64,000 nt of DNA from Flagellimonas myxillae. GTDB lineage: Bacteria > Bacteroidota > Bacteroidia > Flavobacteriales > Flavobacteriaceae. Shown here in pieces: positions 54,237-62,507 of the stretch (positions within the stretch are counted from its first letter, which is position 1; every line of letters begins with the position of its first letter). The notes under the pieces are model-generated. The model was not told the origin of the DNA and ran no database searches. It was given only the letters and a program-made list of their open reading frames with translations. The stretch lies in NCBI RefSeq assembly GCF_023502235.1, contig NZ_JAMFLY010000002.1:868001-932000 (forward strand), read 5' to 3'. The position numbers and the translations under genes were made by a program.

Positions 54237-54941
54237 ATGGAACTAAAAAAGAATCCAAAAGCAGATGTAGGAAAAAACAGTTCGCTCTATTTTGTGATAG
54301 GGTTGGCCGCTGTTTTGGGGTTGGTTTATGGAGCCATGGAGTGGAAAAAATATGACAAGGCAAACGATTACGACATTGCCTTGAATGTTGAAGATCAGTT
54401 GGACGAGGAAGTTCCGATGACCGAGCAGATCAAGACACCACCGCCACCACCGCCACCAGCTGCACCTGAGGTAATCGAGGTTGTAGAGGATGAAGAGGAA
54501 GTTGAAGAAACCGTAATCGAGTCCACGGAAACCAGCCAGGAAGAGGAAGTAATGGAAGTGGAAGAGGTAGAGGTTGAGGAAATAGATGAAGATATCTCCG
54601 TTCCATTTGCCGTAATTGAAGACGTACCGGTTTTCCCAGGTTGTGAAAAGGCCAGCAATAAAAAGCAGTGTTTCCAGGATATGATGCAGAAGCACATCCG
54701 TAAAAACTTCCGTTACCCGGAAATTGCCCAAGAAATGGGAGTACAAGGAAGGGTAAACGTGATTTTTGTGATCCAAAAGGATGGAAGCATCGGAAACATC
54801 AGAATGCGTGGACCGGATAAAAACTTGGAGAAAGAAGCGATGCGAATTATCTCAAAGCTTCCTAAAATGACTCCCGGTAAGCAAAGAGGTAGAGCTGTAA
54901 AGGTACCTTTCAGTATTCCAATTACCTTTAAGCTTCAGTAA
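54237..54941 (+). CDS. Energy transducer TonB
   Basis: A 234-aa protein with one N-terminal membrane helix (about 16-34), a proline and glutamate-rich periplasmic spacer (TPPPPPPPAAPEV then a long Glu/Val run, about 66-120) and a C-terminal TonB domain: IRKNFRYPEIAQEMGVQGRVNVIFVIQKDG, then MRIISKLPKMTPGKQRGRAVKVPFSIPITFKL. It would pass proton-motive energy from ExbBD to outer-membrane receptors; no exbBD or receptor gene is here. The acidic spacer is unusual next to the Lys-Pro spacers of proteobacterial TonB but common in Bacteroidota. A terminator follows 38 bp after the stop codon. Confidence 0.92.
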   Translation: MELKKNPKADVGKNSSLYFVIGLAAVLGLVYGAMEWKKYDKANDYDIALNVEDQLDEEVPMTEQIKTPPPPPPPAAPEVIEVVEDEEEVEETVIESTETSQEEEVMEVEEVEVEEIDEDISVPFAVIEDVPVFPGCEKASNKKQCFQDMMQKHIRKNFRYPEIAQEMGVQGRVNVIFVIQKDGSIGNIRMRGPDKNLEKEAMRIISKLPKMTPGKQRGRAVKVPFSIPITFKLQ

Positions 54942-54975
54942 GATAAGATTTACGATTCCTGTCGAGGCAGGAATG

Positions 54976-55010
54976 AAAAAGCCCTGATGGAAACGTCAGG
55001 GCTTTTTTTG
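54976..55010 (+). terminator. Terminator after tonB
   Basis: Stem AAGCCCTGA/TCAGGGCTT (54979-55004) with an 8-base loop, then a T-run. Confidence 0.85.
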
Positions 55011-55105
55011 TTATTTGACTTGTTAACGCTAACTAGAACAAAATTTAAATTAGCTCTTGTGCCAATGTTGCGATTAAAAAATTATTGATGACTATTTGTC
55101 CGAGA

Positions 55106-55528
55106 TTAATATGATTTCAATATCCCAATTGGAAGTTTATAAATATGCCTCACCCGCAACTCCCGTTCTTTATCCGGAGGTTCAATAGTAAACTCCAGTT
55201 CTAGGGAATGAGGTTTAACACAGAGATTCCCATGGTTTAAGGGCCGCGGGATTTTTTTCATGCTAGTAGATTTACCTGCCAGCGCTTGTGTGGGGTCAAA
55301 AACAAACAGAAAAGGAAATACCAGATTGTCCACAACGTCCATTTGTAGGAGGGATGGATCGTCACATTTTTGAAGGATGAGTTTGGCATTTTGTCTTAGG
55401 TGTTTGTCAAGCGGATTGCCATGGTACAGCAAAGTGATTTCCAAAGTTTCAAAGGTCAGTTCTAGGGTAGTGTGGGAGTTGCTTTCCCAAAAGTTTTGGA
55501 TTTCCTCCAAAATTGAAATAGGTGTCAT
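55106..55528 (-). CDS. Hypothetical protein of unknown family
   Basis: A 140-aa reading frame on the minus strand from the ATG at 55528. I do not recognise the family. The composition is that of a real soluble protein: charged, no signal peptide or membrane helix, with segments such as ILEEIQNFWESNSHTTLELT and ELEFTIEPPDKERELRVRH. It may be alpha/beta. No gene overlaps it, and it is divergent from the first XRE regulator, 118 bp apart, so it could be that regulator's target. It sits in an accessory-looking patch between tonB and cyoE. Confidence 0.5.
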   Translation of the reverse strand: MTPISILEEIQNFWESNSHTTLELTFETLEITLLYHGNPLDKHLRQNAKLILQKCDDPSLLQMDVVDNLVFPFLFVFDPTQALAGKSTSMKKIPRPLNHGNLCVKPHSLELEFTIEPPDKERELRVRHIYKLPIGILKSY

Positions 55529-55646
55529 AGCCAAAGGTGTTGGTTAACTGGGCCATGCTAGGGATTGTATTGCAATGATAATGAATTATTCCATACATGT
55601 GCAAAAATGTGTCAAGATTAGTTTTGCTATATCTTGATATTGGTGT

Positions 55647-55895
55647 ATGCAATTCGAAGAAGAGGAACTTGAAAAGGAGGAATTTGAATTCAAAAACAGG
55701 CTCGGTGCAAAAATTAAAAGCTACCGATTGAAAGCAGGACTTTCGCAGCATAATCTTGGACTTCAATCCAATATTAGCAGGACTCAAATTAGTCGATTGG
55801 AGAATGGTGAGGTCAGCACCACAGTAATTACACTTCTTAGAATAGCAAGAGCTTTAAACCTCAATGAATCACAATTGCTCGATTTGCTGGAGTAA
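55647..55895 (+). CDS. Small XRE-family regulator 1
   Basis: An 82-aa protein with a short acidic N-terminus (EEEELEKEEFEF) and a Cro/C1-type helix-turn-helix: LGAKIKSYRLKAGLSQHNLGLQSNISRTQISRLENGEVSTTVITLLRIARALNL. There is no extra sensing domain. It is similar to the XRE gene at 56022-56261; both lack partners such as a toxin or methyltransferase. The divergent unknown gene upstream is the only visible candidate target. Confidence 0.85.
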   Translation: MQFEEEELEKEEFEFKNRLGAKIKSYRLKAGLSQHNLGLQSNISRTQISRLENGEVSTTVITLLRIARALNLNESQLLDLLE

Positions 55896-56021
55896 AACTA
55901 AAATCAAAAGGACTTGTTGTTACTTTGATTCTACCAGCTAAGTGAACCATTTCAATCTCTTCAGCATAACCCCGTAAACTAAGTTTAATTTTCCCGTTTT
56001 GGGAGCAAATGTATTTTGGGT

Positions 56022-56261
56022 ATGCACGTTAATTACACGGAAAGAGACAGGCAAATTATTAAAAAATTAGGTGAGAGGGTCAGACAACTTCGGATTGAAA
56101 AAGGATTATCCCAATTTTATCTTGGCATTGATGCAGATGTAAATAAAAATCAAATTGGTAGAATAGAACGCGCAGAACGCAATACCAGTATTGTCACCTT
56201 AAGCCGCATTGCAGATGCCCTGGAAATCCCGTTGAGCAGTTTGTTTCTTTTTGACGAATAG
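56022..56261 (+). CDS. Small XRE-family regulator 2
   Basis: A 79-aa single-domain helix-turn-helix protein: LGERVRQLRIEKGLSQFYLGIDADVNKNQIGRIERAERNTSIVTLSRIADALEI. The ATG at 56022 is chosen; a TTG six bases upstream would add two residues. It shares length, layout and the SQxxLG helix with the XRE protein 126 bp upstream, so an old duplication is likely. The stop codon is followed by hexamer repeats within 8 bp. Confidence 0.83.
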   Translation: MHVNYTERDRQIIKKLGERVRQLRIEKGLSQFYLGIDADVNKNQIGRIERAERNTSIVTLSRIADALEIPLSSLFLFDE

Positions 56262-56268
56262 GCTTTTT

Positions 56269-56399
56269 AAGTTCAAGTTCAAGTTCAAGATCAAACTCAA
56301 GTTCAAGCTCAAAAACAATTGCCCTTTACCTTTTACACTTTCTCAGTAATCCACTTTAAGTTTAAGTTCAAGTTCAAACTCAAGTTCAAACTCAAGTTC
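56269..56399. repeat. Two clusters of hexamer repeats
   Basis: Seven units of AAGTTC and one-base variants (AAGATC, AAACTC, AAGCTC) at 56269-56310, a 47-bp spacer, then seven more at 56358-56399. Six bases makes two codons, so frames stay open through it, but no gene is supported. Confidence 0.85.
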
Positions 56400-56530
56400 A
56401 AGGGAAGGGTCTTTTATCTTGATTCTTGGGTCTTCGGATTTCTGACTTCAGACTTCAGATATCTAATCTCCGACTTCTTATCTCTAGTACCTGGCATCGG
56501 ACATCTGGCACCATTTATCATTTTCCATTT
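56400..56530. repeat. Low-complexity tract behind the MBL hydrolase gene
   Basis: Contains TCTTGATTCTTGG (56417-56429, also at 20918-20930), GACTTCAGACTTCAG and a CATTTTCCATTTTCAATTTT pattern that runs into the end of the hydrolase gene. Nothing coding was seen. Confidence 0.6.
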
Positions 56531-57421
56531 TCAATTTTCCATTTTCAAACTTCTGTACACCGCCTCCCTCATCCGCTCCGGATTTATATAGGCTTTCCCA
56601 TGGGTTTCATCGTACTTGGCCAATAACGAGCTGTTGTTTTTTACTTCGTCCAAACTTTTGCCCGCTTCAATTTCTTTTTGGATAATGTTTCGTATGTCTT
56701 CCAACATGGCTACAAACCCTTGAAGTTCCTTTTTATTGGAGGGTCTTCCGTGGCCCGGGATAATTTGGGTTTCGTTATCAATCACCATAAGCGCATTTTT
56801 ACTGGCAGCGATATACCCATCAATGCTTCCCCCGCTGTTGATATCAATATAAGGGTAGCGACCAGCAAAATAAGTGTCGCCCATATGCAGCACGTTTTCG
56901 TTGACAAAATAGACTTGGGTATCCCCATCCGTATGGGCATTGTGTACATGCATGAGCATAATGATCTCATCACCTTCGTAAAAAGTCATTCCATCGGCAT
57001 GGGTGATTTCAGGTAGGCTTTTTTCATAATCGGATTGTGACAATTTCTTGTCGGCCACATTTTTTTGCCCACGTTCTTGCAGTCTTTTGCGCACATTGTC
57101 CTGGGCCACAATTGTGGTTTCGTCAGAATTGAAATTTGCATTTCCTCCCGTATGATCACCATGCATATGGGTATTCACCAAAAAAGAAACTGGCTTGTCC
57201 GTAAGCTTTCCAATAGTCTTTTTGATTTTATCGCTCAATGGGGCAAACTGATCATCGATCATAAATACCTGATTCGTGCCTACGTAGATACCAATATTAC
57301 CACCCCGGCCAGTGAGCATATAGGTTTTGGAGGTTAAGGTGTCCACCGAAATAGTGACATCCTCCATTTGGGCATTCAGGAAAGCGGGAAAAACGAAAAG
57401 CAAGGACAAAAGAATACGCAT
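56531..57421 (-). CDS. Secreted metallo-beta-lactamase-fold hydrolase
   Basis: A 296-aa protein with a signal peptide (MRILLSLLFVFPAFLNAQ) and a complete metal site: H85-M-H87-G-D89-H90, His163 (HNAHTDGD), Asp182 (HMGDTYF) and His224 (IPGHGRP). Layout is like periplasmic MBL-fold hydrolases; whether it attacks a beta-lactam or another ester or lactone cannot be told. A C-terminal helical tail (about 240-296) is extra. The last codons (SLKMEN, TGA) are written in the CATTTTC repeat tract, so the C-terminus may be fairly new. It is divergent from cyoE. Confidence 0.88.
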   Translation of the reverse strand: MRILLSLLFVFPAFLNAQMEDVTISVDTLTSKTYMLTGRGGNIGIYVGTNQVFMIDDQFAPLSDKIKKTIGKLTDKPVSFLVNTHMHGDHTGGNANFNSDETTIVAQDNVRKRLQERGQKNVADKKLSQSDYEKSLPEITHADGMTFYEGDEIIMLMHVHNAHTDGDTQVYFVNENVLHMGDTYFAGRYPYIDINSGGSIDGYIAASKNALMVIDNETQIIPGHGRPSNKKELQGFVAMLEDIRNIIQKEIEAGKSLDEVKNNSSLLAKYDETHGKAYINPERMREAVYRSLKMEN

Positions 57422-57497
57422 AGTGATGGTTTTAAGGGTTGTTACCTATTCTTGGACGTACCGTCCCTTCAAAAATAACACAAAGACCGTCAATAGG

Positions 57498-57528
57498 TTG
57501 GAAAAGAGATAGGCTGGCGTTATCTTTG
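57498..57528 (+). promoter_or_regulatory. Promoter of cyoE
   Basis: TTG at 57498-57500 and TATCTTTG at 57521-57528, 20 bp apart. The start would be near 57535, leaving a leader of only about 8 bases. Confidence 0.55.
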
Positions 57529-57542
57529 CCTGCCATTAAAAA

Positions 57543-58451
57543 ATGAGGATGAAATCTGCTGTGGGTTCAGTGAAAAGTACTTCCCTTTCCTTGATATTTA
57601 CCGATTTTAAGGAAATCACCAAGGCCAAATTGGCCGTAAGCGTGGTATTTTCATCCATTGCTGGATATTTTTTGGGTGCCACCCAGATTGAATTGGTTTC
57701 CTTGTTGCTCCTTGCTTTTGGCGGATACTGCATGGTCGGGGCTTCCAACGCCTACAATCAGGTTATCGAAAAGGACTTGGATGCACTCATGAAGCGGACC
57801 AAGAACCGGCCCATTCCTTCAGGACGTATGACGGTCGCTACGGCCATGACCATTGCCATTATAATGACGCTGCTCGGGGTAGTGGCACTCTATATTTTAA
57901 GTCCCAAAACCGCTATGTTCGGGGCCATTTCCATTTTTTTGTATACCAGTGCCTACACACCTCTTAAGACCAAGACCCCGCTTTCGGTTTTTGTGGGTGC
58001 CATACCAGGTGCCATTCCCTTTATGTTGGGATGGGTGGCGGCCACCAACGATTTTGGTATTGAGCCGGGAACCTTGTTCATGATCCAGTTTTTTTGGCAA
58101 TTTCCCCATTTTTGGGCCTTGGGCTGGATGTTGGACGAAGACTATAAAAAAGGTGGGTTTAAAATGCTGCCCACAGGAAAAAAAGATACAGGCACCGCAC
58201 TACAGATCATTTTGTACACCATTTGGATGATCGTAATCTCCATTATGCCGGTTTTTGGTTACACAGGAAGATTGCATTTGTCCATTCCAGCAGCGATTTT
58301 AGTGCTGTTGGCCGGATTAGTGATGTTGGTGTTCGCTTTTAAATTGTACGAAAAACGGGATAACGTCGCGGCCAGAAGATTAATGTTGGCCAGTGTGACC
58401 TACATTTCGTTGATACAGATAATTTTTGTTGCAGATAAGTTTATAGGTTAG
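57543..58451 (+). CDS. cyoE: Protohaem IX farnesyltransferase (haem O synthase)
   Basis: A 302-aa membrane prenyltransferase that makes haem O, the first step to haem A for the aa3 oxidase at 31.5 kb. Seven to nine helices are visible. The first Asp-rich motif is NAYNQVIEKDLDALMKRTKNRPIPSG; the second is WMLDEDYKKGGFKMLP. YTPLKTKTPLSVFVGAIPGAIPFMLGW is another family block. It heads a run of oxidase genes, 7 bp before the first subunit III gene. Haem A synthase (ctaA) is not in the window. Confidence 0.95.
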   Translation: MRMKSAVGSVKSTSLSLIFTDFKEITKAKLAVSVVFSSIAGYFLGATQIELVSLLLLAFGGYCMVGASNAYNQVIEKDLDALMKRTKNRPIPSGRMTVATAMTIAIIMTLLGVVALYILSPKTAMFGAISIFLYTSAYTPLKTKTPLSVFVGAIPGAIPFMLGWVAATNDFGIEPGTLFMIQFFWQFPHFWALGWMLDEDYKKGGFKMLPTGKKDTGTALQIILYTIWMIVISIMPVFGYTGRLHLSIPAAILVLLAGLVMLVFAFKLYEKRDNVAARRLMLASVTYISLIQIIFVADKFIG

Positions 58452-58458
58452 GAATATT

Positions 58459-59040
58459 ATGGATTTGACCGAGGTTGATATTGAAGTAAAAAATAGAAGG
58501 GCCAAGAAAATGATGCTCTGGTTTGGGATTGTGAGCCTGATTATGGGATTTGCAGGATGGACCAGTGCGTACATTGTAAGTAGCAAGCGGGAGGATTGGA
58601 TCAGCGATTTGGATCTGCCTCAGGCATTTTTCATCAGTACGACGGTGATCGTGCTGAGTAGTATCACTTATTTTTTGGCTAAGCAGGCGGTGGCGACCAA
58701 TGCACAGAACAAGGCAACCACCTTTTTGTTGATCACACTGGTTCTGGGGATCACGTTTATTATCCTACAATTTATAGGCTTCTCCCAAATGTTGGACAAG
58801 GGTTACTATTTTACAGGACCAACGAGCAACATTAAAATGTCTTATGTGTTTTTAATAGCGGCGGTGCATATTGCGCACTTGCTTGCAGGCATGATTTCCT
58901 TGATCGTGGTATTGGTACAGCAGCTGCGTGGTAAATATATGCCCGGTCATATGTTGGGCTTGGAATTGGGTGCAACCTTCTGGCATTTCTTGGATTTCCT
59001 TTGGGTATATCTCATACTTTTTATGTATTTCGTGAAATAA
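58459..59040 (+). CDS. Cytochrome c oxidase subunit III, short paralogue
   Basis: A 193-aa subunit III-like protein with five membrane helices. Family blocks are MSYVFLIAAVHIAHLLAGMISL and LGLELGATFWHFLDFLWVYLILFMYFVK at the C-terminus. It lacks the long periplasmic loop of the next gene. Five helices is the short bacterial form. It lies between cyoE and the second subunit III gene, and both probably join the oxidase encoded at 30.4-33.4 kb. Confidence 0.9.
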   Translation: MDLTEVDIEVKNRRAKKMMLWFGIVSLIMGFAGWTSAYIVSSKREDWISDLDLPQAFFISTTVIVLSSITYFLAKQAVATNAQNKATTFLLITLVLGITFIILQFIGFSQMLDKGYYFTGPTSNIKMSYVFLIAAVHIAHLLAGMISLIVVLVQQLRGKYMPGHMLGLELGATFWHFLDFLWVYLILFMYFVK

Positions 59041-59096
59041 ATTTTCGTTGAAGCAGTTTTCGTTCAACTTTGTCTTTTTCAATACAGCAAAAGATG

Positions 59097-59104
59097 TATT
59101 TTTG
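59097..59104 (+). promoter_or_regulatory. -7 element before the second subunit III gene
   Basis: TATTTTTG matches TAnnTTTG, 29 bp before the ATG. The nearest TTTG (59069-59072) is 24 bp away, too far for a good promoter. Confidence 0.3.
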
Positions 59105-59133
59105 CTAAAGTTTTATTAAAACGACCTTTTTAT

Positions 59134-60108
59134 ATGGATACAACGGTAACTACCGGTAGTGAAGAAAGCGTTTGGGGAGGCGGTAATCGTCCACTAAATG
59201 CCAGTTACGGAAAAATGATGATGTGGTTTTTCATCGTCTCGGATGCCTTGACCTTCTCTGGATTCTTGGTGTCTTATGGTTTTTCAAGGTTCAAGTTCAT
59301 CGAAACTTGGCCCATTGCCGATGAGGTGTTTACCCACGTTCCTTTCTTCCATGGTAATTATCCCATGATCTATGTTGCCTTTATGACCTTTATACTGATC
59401 ATGTCTTCCGTGACCATGGTATTGGCCGTGGATGCTGGACATAAGATGAAAAAGAACCGTGTAATTTGGTACATGTTCGCCACCATTATTGGGGGTGCCA
59501 TCTTTGTTGGATCACAGGCTTGGGAATGGGCAACTTTTATAAAAGGTGATTTTGGAGCGGTTGAGACCAAAGGAGGAAGAATACTTCAGTTTGTACATGC
59601 CGATACCGGTGAAAGGGCTGCTTTGGCAGATTTTGCCCAAACCCTTCCGGAAGATCGCGTAAAACATATAAAAAGTGAAGGGGTTTGGTATATGCAAGAA
59701 GGTTATAAAACTTCTTACTCCCTTAACGAGGTGGTGGAAGGATTCAAAGCTTCGCCAAACATCTTAATACGTACCGAGACCATAAACGAAGAAGGGGAAA
59801 AAACCGTTTTGGACCGTTCGGGTTCATTGGCCAAGTTGGCGAATGCTACCCAAGTGGTGGAAGGCGCCAACCTTATCCATAATGAATATGGAAGTCGTTT
59901 GTTTGCAGATTTCTTCTTTTTCATTACAGGATTCCACGGGTTCCACGTATTTTCCGGGGTGGTGATCAACATCATCATCTTCTTCAACATCATTTTAGGT
60001 ACCTACGAAAGAAGGGGGCACTACGAAATGGTAGAGAAGGTAGGACTCTACTGGCACTTTGTAGATTTGGTATGGGTATTTGTATTTACATTCTTCTACT
60101 TAGTTTAA
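59134..60108 (+). CDS. Cytochrome c oxidase subunit III, long form with periplasmic insert
   Basis: A 324-aa subunit III paralogue. Helices flank a large soluble insert (about residues 133-253) with GDFGAVETKGGRILQFVHAD and VWYMQEGYKTSYSLNEVVEG, absent from the short form. The end GFHGFHVFSGVVINIIIF and YWHFVDLVWVFVFTFFYLV carries the usual subunit III residues. The insert's role is unknown; it could contact the alternative complex III in the supercomplex. Confidence 0.9.
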   Translation: MDTTVTTGSEESVWGGGNRPLNASYGKMMMWFFIVSDALTFSGFLVSYGFSRFKFIETWPIADEVFTHVPFFHGNYPMIYVAFMTFILIMSSVTMVLAVDAGHKMKKNRVIWYMFATIIGGAIFVGSQAWEWATFIKGDFGAVETKGGRILQFVHADTGERAALADFAQTLPEDRVKHIKSEGVWYMQEGYKTSYSLNEVVEGFKASPNILIRTETINEEGEKTVLDRSGSLAKLANATQVVEGANLIHNEYGSRLFADFFFFITGFHGFHVFSGVVINIIIFFNIILGTYERRGHYEMVEKVGLYWHFVDLVWVFVFTFFYLV

Positions 60109-60159
60109 ACTGATTATTCATTTTCGTACAGACGGAAATCCAATAAAATAAAAACGCAC

Positions 60160-60543
60160 ATGGCACACGATCATAAACTGGAAATTTTTAGAGGGCTTTG
60201 GAAGTTTAAATCGAACGTTCAAAAAATTTGGGGCGTATTGGCCTTTTTGTCCTTGGTAACCGCAATTGAGGTTATCCTGGGTATTTATAAGCCAGCTGTC
60301 TTAACCCAAAACTACTTTATTGGGATGAAGCTCCTAAACTGGATATTCATCATCCTTACCTTGGTCAAGGCCTATTATATTGCTTGGGATTTTATGCACC
60401 TACGCGATGAAAAAAGTTCTTTGAGACGAGCCATCGTCTGGACTCCGATTTTCTTGATTTGCTACCTGATTTTTATCCTGTTGTTCGAAGCGGATTATAT
60501 CTATACCGTGTTCAAGGAGGGGTACCTGTCTTGGAATTTCTAG
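60160..60543 (+). CDS. Cytochrome c oxidase subunit IV-like protein
   Basis: A 127-aa protein with three or four helices in the prokaryotic subunit IV pattern: VQKIWGVLAFLSLVTAIEVILGIY, LLNWIFIILTLVKAYYIAWDFMHLRDE and TPIFLICYLIFILLFEADY. The FMHL block is typical. It lies 51 bp after subunit III and would be a small structural subunit of the oxidase. Confidence 0.88.
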   Translation: MAHDHKLEIFRGLWKFKSNVQKIWGVLAFLSLVTAIEVILGIYKPAVLTQNYFIGMKLLNWIFIILTLVKAYYIAWDFMHLRDEKSSLRRAIVWTPIFLICYLIFILLFEADYIYTVFKEGYLSWNF

Positions 60544-60614
60544 GAAAGGATTAACAGATACAAAAGGCGGTTTCTTGACCGTCTTTTTTTATTTTTGCAC
60601 TCAGCAAAACTATC

Positions 60615-61247
60615 ATGAAAAAGGGCTTTGTTTTAATCGTACTCTTTGTCTTTCCACTCGTGGCCTATTTGTTTTTTGCTTCAGGGGTAAACAACTTTGG
60701 AAGGTTGCCCGTGTTGACCGAAAACGTTTCAAATTTGAATGATTTGGAGGGCAACGTGGATTTGAACGACCGCATCACCATTTTGGGGTTTTTGGGGAAC
60801 AACATCGACCTAAAAAAGGGAAACGCCTTTAACCTGAACCAAAAGATTTACAAACGGTTCGGGAAGTTCAAGGATTTTCAAATTGTGATGGTCGCCCCAT
60901 TGGGGTCCGAGGAAAAAGTAGAAACGCTGAAGAAGGAATTGGGCAAGTTGTCCGAAATTGAAAAATGGCATTTTGCCTTTGGGGAAGCTGCCGAGATCAA
61001 GTCCATATTCAATAGCCTTCAATCCAATATAAATCTCAATCAGGATTTGGGAACCCCTTACGTGTTCATCATCGATAAAAATCGAAATCTCAGAGGCCGA
61101 ACGGACGATGAGGATGAAGGAACTAAGTATGGGTTCAACACCATTTCCGTTGCGGAATTGAACAATAAAATGGAGGATGATGTTAAGATCATTCTAGCGG
61201 AGTATCGCCTAGCTTTAAAGAAGAACAATGCCGACAGGAGCAACTAA
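60615..61247 (+). CDS. SCO-like membrane-anchored protein without cysteines
   Basis: A 210-aa protein with one N-terminal hydrophobic segment (about 4-23) and a periplasmic domain that looks like a thioredoxin/SCO fold: DRITILGFLGNNIDLKKGNAFNLNQKIYKRF where SCO has its CxxxC, KFKDFQIVMVAPLGSEEKVETL, and GTPYVFIIDKNRNLRGR at the C-terminal half. There is no cysteine, so it cannot bind copper in the SCO manner. It overlaps the true SCO gene by 20 bp. A helper or scaffold role in CuA assembly is possible but only inferred from position. Confidence 0.7.
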   Translation: MKKGFVLIVLFVFPLVAYLFFASGVNNFGRLPVLTENVSNLNDLEGNVDLNDRITILGFLGNNIDLKKGNAFNLNQKIYKRFGKFKDFQIVMVAPLGSEEKVETLKKELGKLSEIEKWHFAFGEAAEIKSIFNSLQSNINLNQDLGTPYVFIIDKNRNLRGRTDDEDEGTKYGFNTISVAELNNKMEDDVKIILAEYRLALKKNNADRSN

Positions 61248-61974
61248 GAAGAAAAAATACAACTACGTTTGGATTTCTGCAGTAATCCTGGTCTTTGGAA
61301 TTTTTGCGGTCCATGAGATTACCCAAAAACTGAAGGATGGTACCGTGGTGGAAACGGACCGGATGAACATCGGAGAAGCAAAAACCAAACTTGGATTTGT
61401 CGTGGGCAACGGACAAAAAAGAAAGGTTCCTCCCTTTTCATTTATAGACCAGGACAGTCTTACGGTTAGCAATGAAGATTATTTAGGAAAGGTGTATTTG
61501 GTGGAATTTTTCTTTACCACTTGCCCCACCATCTGCCCAGTAATGACCAAGAATCTGGTGGAGCTACAAAAAACGTTTAAAGATCATCCCGATTTTGGCG
61601 TGGCTTCCTTTACCATCAACCCAAGGTATGATACCCCGCCCGTACTGAAGCAGTATGCGGAGCGTTATGGGGCATCCGACCCAGATTGGCATTTTTTGAC
61701 AGGAGATCGGGATGCCATTTATGCTTTGGCCCAAGAAGGGTTCTATATTTTGGCCAATGAGGTTGAAGATGCCCCAGGAGGTTTTGAGCATTCTGGAATG
61801 TTTGCCTTGGTGGACCGGGAAGGATATATCCGCTCTAGGGTTGACGAGTTTGGGAATCCCTTGATCTACTATCGGGGAACCATCACCGAAGAACAAGGGG
61901 TAAACAAAGATGGGGAGGCACAGCAGATTACCATGCTCAAAGAAGATATTAAAAAACTATTGCTGGAAAAATAA
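61228..61974 (+). CDS. SCO family copper chaperone
   Basis: A 248-aa protein with an N-terminal membrane anchor (about 12-28) and a thioredoxin-fold SCO domain. Copper ligands are intact: Cys99 and Cys103 in TTCPTICPVM and His188 in GFEHSGMFALVD. It delivers copper to the CuA site of subunit II. Its start overlaps the cysteine-less SCO-like gene; its stop codon overlaps the ATG of the DUF420 gene. Confidence 0.94.
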   Translation: MPTGATKKKKYNYVWISAVILVFGIFAVHEITQKLKDGTVVETDRMNIGEAKTKLGFVVGNGQKRKVPPFSFIDQDSLTVSNEDYLGKVYLVEFFFTTCPTICPVMTKNLVELQKTFKDHPDFGVASFTINPRYDTPPVLKQYAERYGASDPDWHFLTGDRDAIYALAQEGFYILANEVEDAPGGFEHSGMFALVDREGYIRSRVDEFGNPLIYYRGTITEEQGVNKDGEAQQITMLKEDIKKLLLEK

Positions 61975-62507
61975 TGGAACAGACCGCGGTAAACGAAAAA
62001 CGATTTAAACGATGGATTACAATTATCTCCATTACTATTCCGGCTGTAGTGTTCCTACTGTTTGGGTATAAGATTCCCAATGCCAAGCCCCTTTCCTTTT
62101 TGCCACCCATATATGCATCCATTAATGGGTTGACCGCAATATTGTTGGTTTGGGCGGTCGTGGCCATTAAAAATGGCAAACGGGGAACGCATCAAAAGTT
62201 AATGACGAGCTGCATGGTCTTGTCCGCCCTATTCTTGGTAATGTATGTGGCCTACCATATGACTTCCGATAGTACCAAATTTGGTGGGGAAGGCGCCATT
62301 CAATATCTCTACTTTTTCGTCCTTATTACGCATATAGCACTGTCTATTGCGGTGATTCCGCTGGTACTGATTACTTATTCCAAAGGGTATCTCGGACAAT
62401 TTCAGCAGCATAGAAAATGGGCCAAATTTACATTTCCGGTATGGCTCTATGTTGCCGTGACCGGGGTGGTGGTTTATCTTATGATTTCGCCCTATTATGC
62501 GCATTAA
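61974..62507 (+). CDS. DUF420 membrane protein
   Basis: A 177-aa protein with five membrane helices. PPIYASINGLTAILLVWAVVAIKNGKRGTHQKLM and TSCMVLSALFLVMYVAYHM are typical of DUF420, which is found near cytochrome oxidase genes and related to haem-copper assembly. The His residues in THIALSIAVIPLV and QQHRKWAKFTFPVWLY may bind metal or haem. It overlaps the SCO stop codon by one base. Confidence 0.9.
   Translation: MEQTAVNEKRFKRWITIISITIPAVVFLLFGYKIPNAKPLSFLPPIYASINGLTAILLVWAVVAIKNGKRGTHQKLMTSCMVLSALFLVMYVAYHMTSDSTKFGGEGAIQYLYFFVLITHIALSIAVIPLVLITYSKGYLGQFQQHRKWAKFTFPVWLYVAVTGVVVYLMISPYYAH

Noticed and set aside
56319..56591. Open frame of 90 codons with KFKFKLKFK
   Set aside because: It is an artefact of hexamer repeats, which cannot create stops in this frame, and it overlaps the MBL gene.
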